Below, piece after piece: positions 38,229 through 44,635 of a DNA stretch of 64,000 nucleotides (positions within the stretch are counted from its first letter, which is position 1; the number at the start of each line of letters is the position of its first letter). The translations under genes and the position numbers were made by a program. Under the pieces are notes generated by a model, which was not told where the DNA came from, searched no databases, and was given only the letters and a program-made list of their open reading frames with translations. This stretch comes from Cellvibrio zantedeschiae (GTDB lineage Bacteria; Pseudomonadota; Gammaproteobacteria; Pseudomonadales; Cellvibrionaceae). The stretch lies in the NCBI RefSeq assembly GCF_014652535.1, contig NZ_BMYZ01000003.1:1-64000 (forward strand), in the 5' to 3' direction.

Positions 38229-38516
38229 TTAAGTTATTCTCTCGTACAAGTCCAACCAATCAGGATTGCTAGCTTCGATTAGTTGTATTTTCTCTTCACG
38301 CCCAATTTTCTTAAGTGTTTTTTCACGAGCTATTGCAGATTCCATTGTTTCTGTTAGTTCGTAATACACTAAATTAGTGGCGTTATATTTTTTGGTGAAA
38401 CCTTCGGTTAGATGATTCTTATGTTGCCAAATACGCTGGGGTAAATTGCTGGTTACACCAATGTACAGTGTTCCATCTTTTTTGCTGGCGAGGATATATA
38501 CGGCAGGATTTTTCAA
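38229..38516 (-). CDS. GIY-YIG nuclease-domain protein
   Basis: 95 residues, a single GIY-YIG domain of the YhbQ/UvrC-like type: VYILASKKDGTLYIGVTSNL holds the two motif tyrosines, QRIWQHK the conserved Arg, and a later Glu lies in the ESAIAREKTLKK block. The start is the TTG at 38516, which gives MKNPAVYILA as in relatives and has AAGGA seven bases upstream. The frame is open 54 codons further, but that part is only repeat DNA. The gene is enclosed by 40-bp inverted repeats, suggesting it travels or spreads with them. Activity on DNA is inferred from the fold. Confidence 0.85.
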   Translation of the reverse strand: MKNPAVYILASKKDGTLYIGVTSNLPQRIWQHKNHLTEGFTKKYNATNLVYYELTETMESAIAREKTLKKIGREEKIQLIEASNPDWLDLYERIT

Positions 38517-38540
38517 TTCAAATTCCTTTTTAAAAGCAAG

Positions 38541-38580
38541 AGCTGGATCCCCGCTGCGCGAGGATGACGATTCCCTACTT
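38541..38580 (-). repeat. 40-bp REP-like unit, right inverted repeat of the GIY-YIG gene
   Basis: Inverted partner of 38182-38221 with three mismatches. Together they bracket only the GIY-YIG gene and its ribosome-binding site. Confidence 0.8.
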
Positions 38581-38594
38581 AATAAGATATAAGT

Positions 38595-38643
38595 GTGTTT
38601 CGTGTTTCGTGTTTCGTGTTTCGTGTTTCGTGTTTCGTGTTTC
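38595..38643. repeat. Heptamer tandem array, seven perfect GTGTTTC units
   Basis: 49 bases of perfect seven-base repeats upstream of the GIY-YIG gene. The unit is not a multiple of three, so it is unlikely to encode protein. Perfect identity suggests recent slippage. Confidence 0.95.
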
Positions 38644-38725
38644 GTAAAAATATAATCTAAAACCGTAAGCCAAATCAAACCTATTAAACGCAGACAGCTT
38701 TATCTATCACTATCGAGTTATATCC

Positions 38726-38765
38726 AAGCAGGGAGTCGTCATCCTCGCGCAGCGGGGATCCAGCC
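38726..38765 (+). repeat. REP-like unit, family B
   Basis: Begins AAGCAGGGAGTCGTCATCC and ends GGGGATCCAGCC; same orientation as 38182-38221 and very similar to it. Confidence 0.75.
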
Positions 38766-38795
38766 TTTGCTCTTTGCTCTTCATCCCATGCGAGC

Positions 38796-38958
38796 ACCCC
38801 GAGCACTAGAAGAAAATCGTTGGAAAACAAACAGGAAGTTTGTTTTAGTGACTACGCGACAAGGATGTCGCGTCGGAACGACAGCGATTTTCTGAAGCGC
38901 GCAGGATAAGGGGCGAACCGGGTCGCCTTTCTTTTGGTTACTTTTCTTTCGGCGAAGC
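38796..38958 (-). repeat. Dispersed structured repeat, family A copy 4 (inverted)
   Basis: Outer stem 38811-38822 with 38882-38893; hairpin 1 ACGCGACA/TGTCGCGT (38854-38861 with 38866-38873); hairpin 2 AAAACAAAC/GTTTGTTTT (38824-38832 with 38838-38846). The head is cut short at 38958. Closest to copy 1 in the parts outside the stems (TGCTCGG, GCGCGCTTCAGAAAAT). Confidence 0.85.
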
Positions 38959-38977
38959 ACAAAATTACAGGATAGTA

Positions 38978-39024
38978 ATTTTGCACAGCGAAGCTGCCCG
39001 AAGGGTAAAGGCCATGGATGGCCT
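38978..39024 (+). repeat. 47-bp tail module, copy 2
   Basis: Differs from 38028-38074 at a single base and lies in the same orientation. Confidence 0.8.
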
Positions 39025-39121
39025 TTATGAAAAAAAGTGACTCACCAGGAGACGAAAATAAATCTGAAATTGTAAGAGAATGTTAGGTATTGTCATCCAA
39101 ACCATAAAAGAATTTATTTAA

Positions 39122-40159
39122 TTATGAAAACCCTAAGCTTCTAGAGTAATCCTTAAAAATTTTATTACACGTTGAGTTTTCAATATGAACATAAACAGGG
39201 CAATTGTATAAATATTGAATAGATTCAGCTATAGAATCTCGATCACTTTTTGACATTTCAAAAGCAGTTGCGATGCATTTAATAGCATTCTCGCTGTCAT
39301 ATCCATTGGAGCTTCCACGAAGTAAATTCATATTCAATCGATGAAAAGCAAAGCCTAAAAATACTAACCGCTCAGCATTTTTCATATTAGCTTCTAGTAT
39401 TTCCATAGACTCAGAATGGGCGCCCTCTGTAAATGTTCTGATTCCATTCGCATAGGCAACCAACTGACTAACATGAAGTTCGCCGCCAAACTCTATCGCT
39501 ACCGACCTCTTAGGATTAAGCCATGAAAGGGCACCAACAGTCCCGTAAGGGTGAATAATTGTTAAATTACTAATTATTGAGGCTGCCGCATCCTGTGAAA
39601 GACGGTAATAACTCGTTAGTGCTTGCAGAAGAAAATGTTCAACACATCGGTCATAATTAAAGATAATCAAAGTAATATTCTGGAATCTTAGTAGGAGGTC
39701 TTCAACACTACAATTCTCTGTAATGGTTCGAAAAAATAACAGATACCAAGTTTTTTCAAGAGAAGAAAAATTTAATGTTCTCTGACCATTATTCCTATCG
39801 AAAAATAGCTTGCTTCCTTTTTCGGCTTTTAAAATAGATTTTGTGATGGCTAACTTTCCACAGAGAGCTAACTTATCATTTTCTCTTTGTGAATCTATAA
39901 AATTATCAATTGATATTGCCAATGGCATATTTTCACTAATATGTCGGCACTCACGCAAATACTCATTTAGCGAATTGAATGTTCTATCTTCTTCTGTATG
40001 AAGCCTCAACGATTGCTGAATTTCATAATCACCAGATGTTTGCTCGTGGTGATTAAACTTCATATTCAATAGTGTTGCTATTTCACCTTTCAGCATATCG
40101 CCTGTAGGTAAATTAGCCTCATAACTGGCGCCCGCTCCTATGACATAAACTGTTTTCAA
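39122..40159 (-). CDS. SIR2-like domain protein, putative anti-phage NADase
   Basis: 345 residues. N-terminal Rossmann motif VYVIGAGASYEANLPTGDML (about residues 4-23), central IIFNYDRCVEHFL with the conserved Asn/Asp, IIHPYGTVG with the catalytic-type His, and LVFLGFAFHRLNMNLL near the end: the pattern of SIR2-like proteins used in bacterial defence, where NAD+ is degraded on infection. No partner gene (Argonaute, TIR, HerA, ThsB) is adjacent. Start TTG 40159 lies nine bases after GGAGG and yields MKTVYVIGAG; 28 upstream codons overlap the dnaJ terminator and are rejected. It is visibly AT-rich against its neighbours and lies at the edge of a repeat-dense island, which suggests horizontal acquisition. 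Defence function is inference. Confidence 0.75.
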   Translation of the reverse strand: MKTVYVIGAGASYEANLPTGDMLKGEIATLLNMKFNHHEQTSGDYEIQQSLRLHTEEDRTFNSLNEYLRECRHISENMPLAISIDNFIDSQRENDKLALCGKLAITKSILKAEKGSKLFFDRNNGQRTLNFSSLEKTWYLLFFRTITENCSVEDLLLRFQNITLIIFNYDRCVEHFLLQALTSYYRLSQDAAASIISNLTIIHPYGTVGALSWLNPKRSVAIEFGGELHVSQLVAYANGIRTFTEGAHSESMEILEANMKNAERLVFLGFAFHRLNMNLLRGSSNGYDSENAIKCIATAFEMSKSDRDSIAESIQYLYNCPVYVHIENSTCNKIFKDYSRSLGFS

Positions 40160-40221
40160 GATTTTAAACCTCCATATCAACTGAATTAATGAGCCAGCAA
40201 AAAGTCTATTATATTTAAAAC

Positions 40222-40254
40222 AAAAAACGGGCTGATTTCTCAATCAGCCCGTTT
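40222..40254 (-). terminator. Rho-independent terminator after dnaJ
   Basis: Eleven-base stem AAACGGGCTGA / TCAGCCCGTTT with an eight-base loop and a T-run on the minus strand. It ends the grpE-dnaK-dnaJ unit just before the SIR2-like gene. Confidence 0.9.
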
Positions 40255-40270
40255 CGTTTTCAACTACTTA

Positions 40271-41383
40271 TTAGTCATTAAAAAACTTCTTAACCCCATC
40301 CAACCAACTCGATTGTTTGGGCGAGAACTTCCCGCCTTTCATACTCGCTTGGAAATCTCTCAGCATTTCTTTCTGCTTGTTAGTGAGGTTCACCGGAGTC
40401 TCCACCACTACACGACAGAGCAAATCCCCCACTCCACCGCCGCGCACTGGCGTTACACCTTTACCGCGTAACTTAAACAACTTACCGGTTTGCGTTTCTG
40501 CCGGAACTTTTAATTTCACGCGACCATCTAATGTTGGAACTTCCAATTCACCGCCAAGCGCCGCATCCACAAAATCAATGGGAACTTCGCAATATAAATC
40601 TGCGCCTTCGCGTTTGAAGATGGCGTGTTCGCGCACGTGAACTTGCACGTATAAATCACCTGATGGCCCACCGGATTCACCTGCTTCGCCTTCGCCACTT
40701 AAACGAATGCGATCACCGGTATCAACACCTGCTGGTACTTTAACTTGCAGAGTTTTGGTTTCTTCTACGCGGCCCTGACCGTTACAAGATTTGCAGGGGT
40801 CAGCAATAATAGTTCCGCGACCGCGGCAATTCGGGCAGGTTTGTTGTACGGAGAAAAAGCCTTGCTGCATGCGCACTTGGCCGTGGCCGCCACAAGTTGT
40901 ACAGGTAACAGGTTTGCTGCCTGCTTTTGCGCCGGAACCATCACAGGTTTTGCACGAAACCAGCGTAGGAACTTTGATTTGTGTGGTGGTGCCTTTTACC
41001 GCTTCTTCTAAATTTAATTCGAGGTTGTAGCGTAAATCGGAGCCACGTGTTGGCCCACCGCGACGGCCACCACCGCCACCAAAAATATCGCCAAAGACAT
41101 CGCCGAAAATATCGCTGAAGTTGCTATAGCCTGCACCGCCGCCACCGCCTGCTTGACCTTCTACGCCCGCGTGACCGAAGCGATCATAGGCAGCGCGTTT
41201 TTGGTCGTCCGACAGAACTTCATAAGCTTCGTTTGCTTCTTTGAATTTTTCTTCGGCTTTTGGATCATCCGGATTTCTATCGGGGTGAAATTTCATCGCC
41301 ACGCGGCGATAGGCTTTTTTCAAATCAGCAGCGTCTACGCCTTTTTCGACGCCGAGCACTTCGTAATAATCGCGTTTTGCCAT
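40271..41383 (-). CDS. dnaJ: Chaperone DnaJ (Hsp40)
   Basis: 370 residues with the full class I architecture: J domain (about 1-70) with the HPD tripeptide at 33-35, a Gly/Phe-rich linker (about 75-115), a zinc-finger domain with four CxxCxGxG repeats ([32 protein letters not shown], about 140-215), and the C-terminal substrate-binding domains. It stimulates DnaK ATPase and delivers unfolded clients. Last gene of the grpE-dnaK-dnaJ cluster; the gap to dnaK contains hairpins and a pair of REP-like units. Confidence 0.98.
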   Translation of the reverse strand: MAKRDYYEVLGVEKGVDAADLKKAYRRVAMKFHPDRNPDDPKAEEKFKEANEAYEVLSDDQKRAAYDRFGHAGVEGQAGGGGGAGYSNFSDIFGDVFGDIFGGGGGRRGGPTRGSDLRYNLELNLEEAVKGTTTQIKVPTLVSCKTCDGSGAKAGSKPVTCTTCGGHGQVRMQQGFFSVQQTCPNCRGRGTIIADPCKSCNGQGRVEETKTLQVKVPAGVDTGDRIRLSGEGEAGESGGPSGDLYVQVHVREHAIFKREGADLYCEVPIDFVDAALGGELEVPTLDGRVKLKVPAETQTGKLFKLRGKGVTPVRGGGVGDLLCRVVVETPVNLTNKQKEMLRDFQASMKGGKFSPKQSSWLDGVKKFFND

Positions 41384-41421
41384 GGTTACACCAATTCACC
41401 AATATTTATTTGGTTTCTGCT

Positions 41422-41461
41422 GTCATTCTCAACTACGCGTTCCGGCGAGCGAAAATCCAGC
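41422..41461 (+). repeat. REP-like unit, family B (diverged)
   Basis: GTCATTCTC...AAAATCCAGC, forming an inverted pair with 41483-41531 in the dnaK-dnaJ gap. Confidence 0.6.
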
Positions 41462-41482
41462 TTTTAAGGAATGAAAATCAAG

Positions 41483-41531
41483 AGCTGGATCCCCGCAAGC
41501 GGCTGGCGCCTAGCTGAGGATGACGACTCCC
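41483..41531 (-). repeat. REP-like unit, family B
   Basis: AGCTGGATCCCCGC...GAGGATGACGACTCCC, opposite orientation to 41422-41461. The centre carries extra bases (CTGGCGCCTAG) not seen in other copies. Confidence 0.7.
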
Positions 41532-41563
41532 TATTAGAATAAATTTCTTAAGTTTCTTACACG

Positions 41564-41589
41564 ACAAATGCGGGCAAGCCCGCATTTGT
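41564..41589. terminator. Perfect 12-bp hairpin in the dnaK-dnaJ gap
   Basis: ACAAATGCGGGC and GCCCGCATTTGT are separated by two bases. It lies 48 bases past dnaK. On the dnaK strand no T-run follows, so it would act as a partial attenuator or mRNA-processing site lowering dnaJ relative to dnaK. On the plus strand TTTTAT follows. Confidence 0.55.
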
Positions 41590-41600
41590 TTTATCATTTA

Positions 41601-41632
41601 CATGCGGCAAATTTTTTAGAATTTACCGCATG
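41601..41632 (-). repeat. Hairpin directly after the dnaK stop
   Basis: CATGCGG and CCGCATG, with inner AAATT/AATTT arms and one mismatch, four bases beyond the dnaK stop codon. Probably an mRNA-stabilising 3' structure. Confidence 0.5.
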
Positions 41633-41636
41633 CAAC

Positions 41637-43559
41637 TTACTTGTCTTTTACTTCTTCAAACTCAGCATCTACAACACCATCATCTTCTGGTTTGCCGCCA
41701 GCTTGTTGCGCACCTGGGCCACCCTGTGCGCCAGCTGCTTGCTGCTCAGCGTAAAGTTTTTGTGCGAGTGAGCCAGAAGCTTCAGTCAACTTGGTGGTTG
41801 CAGCTTCAATCTTCGCCAGATCATCTGCTTTCAACGCATCACGTGCTTCAGTCAACGCAGCTTCAATTGCAGATTTTTCTTCTGCAGTTGCTTTATCGCC
41901 CGCTTCTTTTACGGTTTTTTCAGTTGCGTGAATCAAACCGTCAAGTGTGTTGCGTGCAGTGACTACTTCAGCAAACTTGCGATCTGCTTCTGCGTTTGCT
42001 TCTGCGTCTTTTACCATTTTTTCGATTTCAGCATCAGACAAACCAGATGATGCTTTGATCACGATGGATTGCTCTTTGCCAGTTGCTTTGTCTTTCGCGC
42101 TTACATTCAAAATACCGTTAGCGTCGATGTCAAAAGTAACTTCGATTTGCGGCATGCCACGTGGCGCTGGTGGAATGTCACTCAAATCGAAACGACCAAG
42201 TGATTTGTTTTGTGATGCTTGTTTGCGCTCACCTTGAACCACGTGAATCGTTACTGCTGACTGGTTGTCATCTGCTGTCGAAAACACTTGTGATTTCTTG
42301 GTAGGAATCGTGGTGTTTTTGTCGATCAATGGAGTTGCAACGCCACCCATGGTTTCGATACCGAGAGTTAAGGGAGTTACGTCCAACAACAATACGTTGG
42401 TGGTGTCACCAGACAAAACAGAACCTTGAATTGCAGCACCGATTGCTACAGCTTCGTCAGGGTTTACGTCTTTACGTGGCTCTTTGCCGAAGAAATCTGC
42501 TACGGCTTTTTGCACTAATGGCATACGGGTTTGACCGCCTACCAAAATGACGTCGTCGATTTTTTTCAAATCTACGCCTGAATCTTTAATCGCTTGTTTT
42601 ACTGGCTCCATTGAACGAGCCACTAAATCTTCAACCAAAGATTCCAACTTCGCACGAGTTAATTTAACAACCAAGTGTTTTGGGCCAGTTGCATCAGCGG
42701 TGATGTATGGCAAATTCACTTCAGTTTGTTGGCTTGATGACAATTCGATTTTCGCTTTTTCTGCCGCTTCTTTTAAGCGTTGCAGTGCGAGCGGATCGTT
42801 GTGCAAATCAATGCCAGTATCTTTCTTGAAAGTGTCTGCGAGAAATTCGATCAAACGCATATCGAAATCTTCACCGCCAAGGAATGTATCGCCGTTGGTT
42901 GAAAGCACTTCAAATTGGTGTTCGCCATCTACGTCTGCAATTTCGATAATAGAAATATCGAAAGTACCACCACCCAAGTCATAAACTGCGATAGTGCGAT
43001 CACCTACGCCTTTATCCAAACCGTAAGCCAATGCAGCAGCGGTTGGTTCGTTGATGATACGTTTTACATCCAAGCCTGCGATACGGCCTGCGTCTTTTGT
43101 TGCTTGACGTTGTGAGTCATTGAAGTAAGCAGGAACGGTAATTACTGCTTCTGTTACAGATTCGCCGAGATAATCTTCAGCGGTTTTTTTCATTTTCTTT
43201 AATACTTCAGCAGAAATTTGTGGCGGTGCTTTTTTATCGCCTTTGATTTCTACCCATGCGTCGCCGTTATCGGCAGCAACGATTTTGTACGGAACCATTT
43301 TGATATCTTTCTGTACAACATCGTCTTTAAATTTACGGCCGATCAAACGCTTTACCGCGTACAAAGTGTTGTGCGGGTTGGTTACTGATTGGCGTTTTGC
43401 AGATTGGCCGACAAGAATTTCGTCGTCGTTAGTGAACGCAATAATGGATGGCGTGGTGCGATCGCCTTCGGCGTTCTCGATAACTTTTGGCTTGCCGCCT
43501 TCTAATACTGATACGCAAGAGTTGGTGGTACCCAAGTCGATGCCGATAATTTTACCCAT
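41637..43559 (-). CDS. dnaK: Chaperone DnaK (Hsp70)
   Basis: 640 residues from [18 protein letters not shown]. The N-terminal ATPase domain (about 1-385) shows [35 protein letters not shown] and [10 protein letters not shown]. The substrate-binding domain and helical lid follow ([17 protein letters not shown] onwards), ending in the acidic EEVKDK-type tail with a glycine/glutamine-rich stretch before it. GAGGAG precedes the ATG, and the 27 codons open upstream are leader. A sigma-32-like promoter lies about 170-200 bases upstream, in addition to read-through from grpE. Confidence 0.98.
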   Translation of the reverse strand: MGKIIGIDLGTTNSCVSVLEGGKPKVIENAEGDRTTPSIIAFTNDDEILVGQSAKRQSVTNPHNTLYAVKRLIGRKFKDDVVQKDIKMVPYKIVAADNGDAWVEIKGDKKAPPQISAEVLKKMKKTAEDYLGESVTEAVITVPAYFNDSQRQATKDAGRIAGLDVKRIINEPTAAALAYGLDKGVGDRTIAVYDLGGGTFDISIIEIADVDGEHQFEVLSTNGDTFLGGEDFDMRLIEFLADTFKKDTGIDLHNDPLALQRLKEAAEKAKIELSSSQQTEVNLPYITADATGPKHLVVKLTRAKLESLVEDLVARSMEPVKQAIKDSGVDLKKIDDVILVGGQTRMPLVQKAVADFFGKEPRKDVNPDEAVAIGAAIQGSVLSGDTTNVLLLDVTPLTLGIETMGGVATPLIDKNTTIPTKKSQVFSTADDNQSAVTIHVVQGERKQASQNKSLGRFDLSDIPPAPRGMPQIEVTFDIDANGILNVSAKDKATGKEQSIVIKASSGLSDAEIEKMVKDAEANAEADRKFAEVVTARNTLDGLIHATEKTVKEAGDKATAEEKSAIEAALTEARDALKADDLAKIEAATTKLTEASGSLAQKLYAEQQAAGAQGGPGAQQAGGKPEDDGVVDAEFEEVKDK

Positions 43560-43728
43560 AATATTGCTCCTCTTATCTCTGATACTTTCTCTGTGACGAG
43601 ATTTCTCTGTTGCGGCGCGGACCCTTTCTATAAAAAGCAATCAGCGCGATGTTAATTAATGGTGGTTTTGCTTTGCATCTCCTGCATTTTGGCAGCGAGT
43701 TGCAGGCTTTTCCCTACCGTTGAAATCT

Positions 43729-43756
43729 ATATTGGAGCTGACAAATGTAATTCAAG
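43729..43756 (-). promoter_or_regulatory. Sigma-32-like promoter for dnaK
   Basis: CTTGAA (43751-43756) and TCCAATAT (43729-43736) with 14-base spacing. The -10 matches CCCCATAT at six of eight positions. Weaker than the grpE promoter, but with the same geometry. Confidence 0.5.
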
Positions 43757-43820
43757 GTCAGCGATTAAAAATTCCTTACAAAATTTGGTGATATTGCAGC
43801 TTCATCTCACAGTTCATTTC

Positions 43821-43890
43821 ATCGTCATCCTCGCAGAGGATCCAGCGTCCTGGCTTTTTAAGTCACTGGATCCTCTACGAGGATGACGAC
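43821..43890. repeat. Inverted pair of REP-like units (long hairpin)
   Basis: GTCATCCTCGCAGAGGATCC... (43824-43845) pairs with its complement ending at 43890, differing at one of 22 positions, with about 20 bases between. Same family B as at 38.2-38.8 kb. Confidence 0.85.
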
Positions 43891-43915
43891 TCTCCGTTTA
43901 ACTAGATCGCCCTAT

Positions 43916-44467
43916 TTATGGCGCTTTTGAAACGACGACCATCGCCGGGCGCAATAAACGACCATGCAAGGTGTAACCTTTTTGGAACACATTGATAACG
44001 GTATTTGGCTCTACATCTGGATTGGGAACGGCAGAAACGGCCTGATGTAAATTTGGATCAAAAGGTTCACCGTGTGGATTCACAACGATCACCTGGTGAC
44101 GCGCAAGCGCATCGATAAAGGATTTGTGAGTCAGCTGGATACCTTCTGCAATTGCGGTGAAAGCTTCATTGCTTGCGTCAATAGTGGAGAGTGCGCGCTC
44201 AAGGTTATCTACCACCGGCAATAAATCATTAACGATTTTGTCCTGGCCGAATTTGTGCGCTTTTTCGATATCTTGCTCTGCGCGGCGGCGTGCGTTTTGC
44301 GCCTCTGCCTGTGAGCGTAAGGATTGTTCTTTTGCAGATTCGTAAGCGGCAGCCAAAGTTGCTAACTGGGCCTGCAGGCCTTCAATGCTGACTTCTGGCG
44401 CTTCGTTGGCCTCGGTATCTGCCTTGGCGTCGGCGTTTTGGATGTCTTGGTAATCTTCTGTGGACAC
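43916..44467 (-). CDS. grpE: Nucleotide exchange factor GrpE
   Basis: 183 residues. Acidic N-terminus, a long coiled coil (about 30-95, with LAAAYESAKEQSLRSQAEAQNARRRAEQDIEKA) and the C-terminal beta domain with VNPHGEPFDPNLHQAV and VINVFQKGYTLHGRLLRPAMV, the GrpE signature. It releases ADP from DnaK. The start is GTG 44467 (MSTEDYQD), seven bases after AGGAG; upstream in-frame codons lack a site. First gene of the heat-shock cluster. Confidence 0.95.
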   Translation of the reverse strand: MSTEDYQDIQNADAKADTEANEAPEVSIEGLQAQLATLAAAYESAKEQSLRSQAEAQNARRRAEQDIEKAHKFGQDKIVNDLLPVVDNLERALSTIDASNEAFTAIAEGIQLTHKSFIDALARHQVIVVNPHGEPFDPNLHQAVSAVPNPDVEPNTVINVFQKGYTLHGRLLRPAMVVVSKAP

Positions 44468-44527
44468 TTGGGTTCTCCTACATATTTTCAGGCGGCTTGC
44501 TTGCCGCAAAACAAATCAGTGCTCGCT

Positions 44528-44555
44528 ATATGGGGTTGGGATTGGCGGATTCAAG
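44528..44555 (-). promoter_or_regulatory. Sigma-32 (RpoH) heat-shock promoter of grpE
   Basis: CTTGAA (44550-44555), 14 bases, then CCCCATAT (44528-44535): near-perfect match to the RpoH consensus, about 60 bases upstream of the grpE start. Confidence 0.85.
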
Positions 44556-44584
44556 TGCGGTGAAAACTGCTTTACATCACGCAT

Positions 44585-44620
44585 AAAAAAAGGCGACACC
44601 CTTGCGGGTATCGCCTTTTA
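44585..44620 (-). terminator. Rho-independent terminator of the GH3 gene
   Basis: GGCGA-C-ACCC TTGC GGGT-A-TCGCC hairpin flanked by A and T runs, 16 bases past the GH3 stop codon. Confidence 0.85.
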
Positions 44621-44635
44621 ATCTTGCCCTTGGGC

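Larger units (their letters stand above)
38517..39121. other. Repeat-filled intergenic region
   Basis: About 600 bases with no gene: REP-like units at 38541 and 38726, a heptamer array (38595-38643), an inverted family A copy (38796-38958), a small hairpin AAAATTAC/GTAATTTT and a tail module (38978-39024). Confidence 0.7.
43560..43915. other. grpE-dnaK intergenic region
   Basis: 356 bases holding a sigma-32-like promoter (43729-43756) and an inverted pair of REP-like units (43821-43890). No gene seen. Confidence 0.6.

Noticed and set aside
38595-38643. CRISPR array
   Set aside because: Seven-base units without spacers are a microsatellite, not repeat-spacer structure; no cas genes are present.
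38517-38678. N-terminal extension of the GIY-YIG gene encoding repeated KHETRNT
   Set aside because: It is translation of the heptamer array and a REP-like unit; TTG 38516 has a proper ribosome-binding site and matches family starts.
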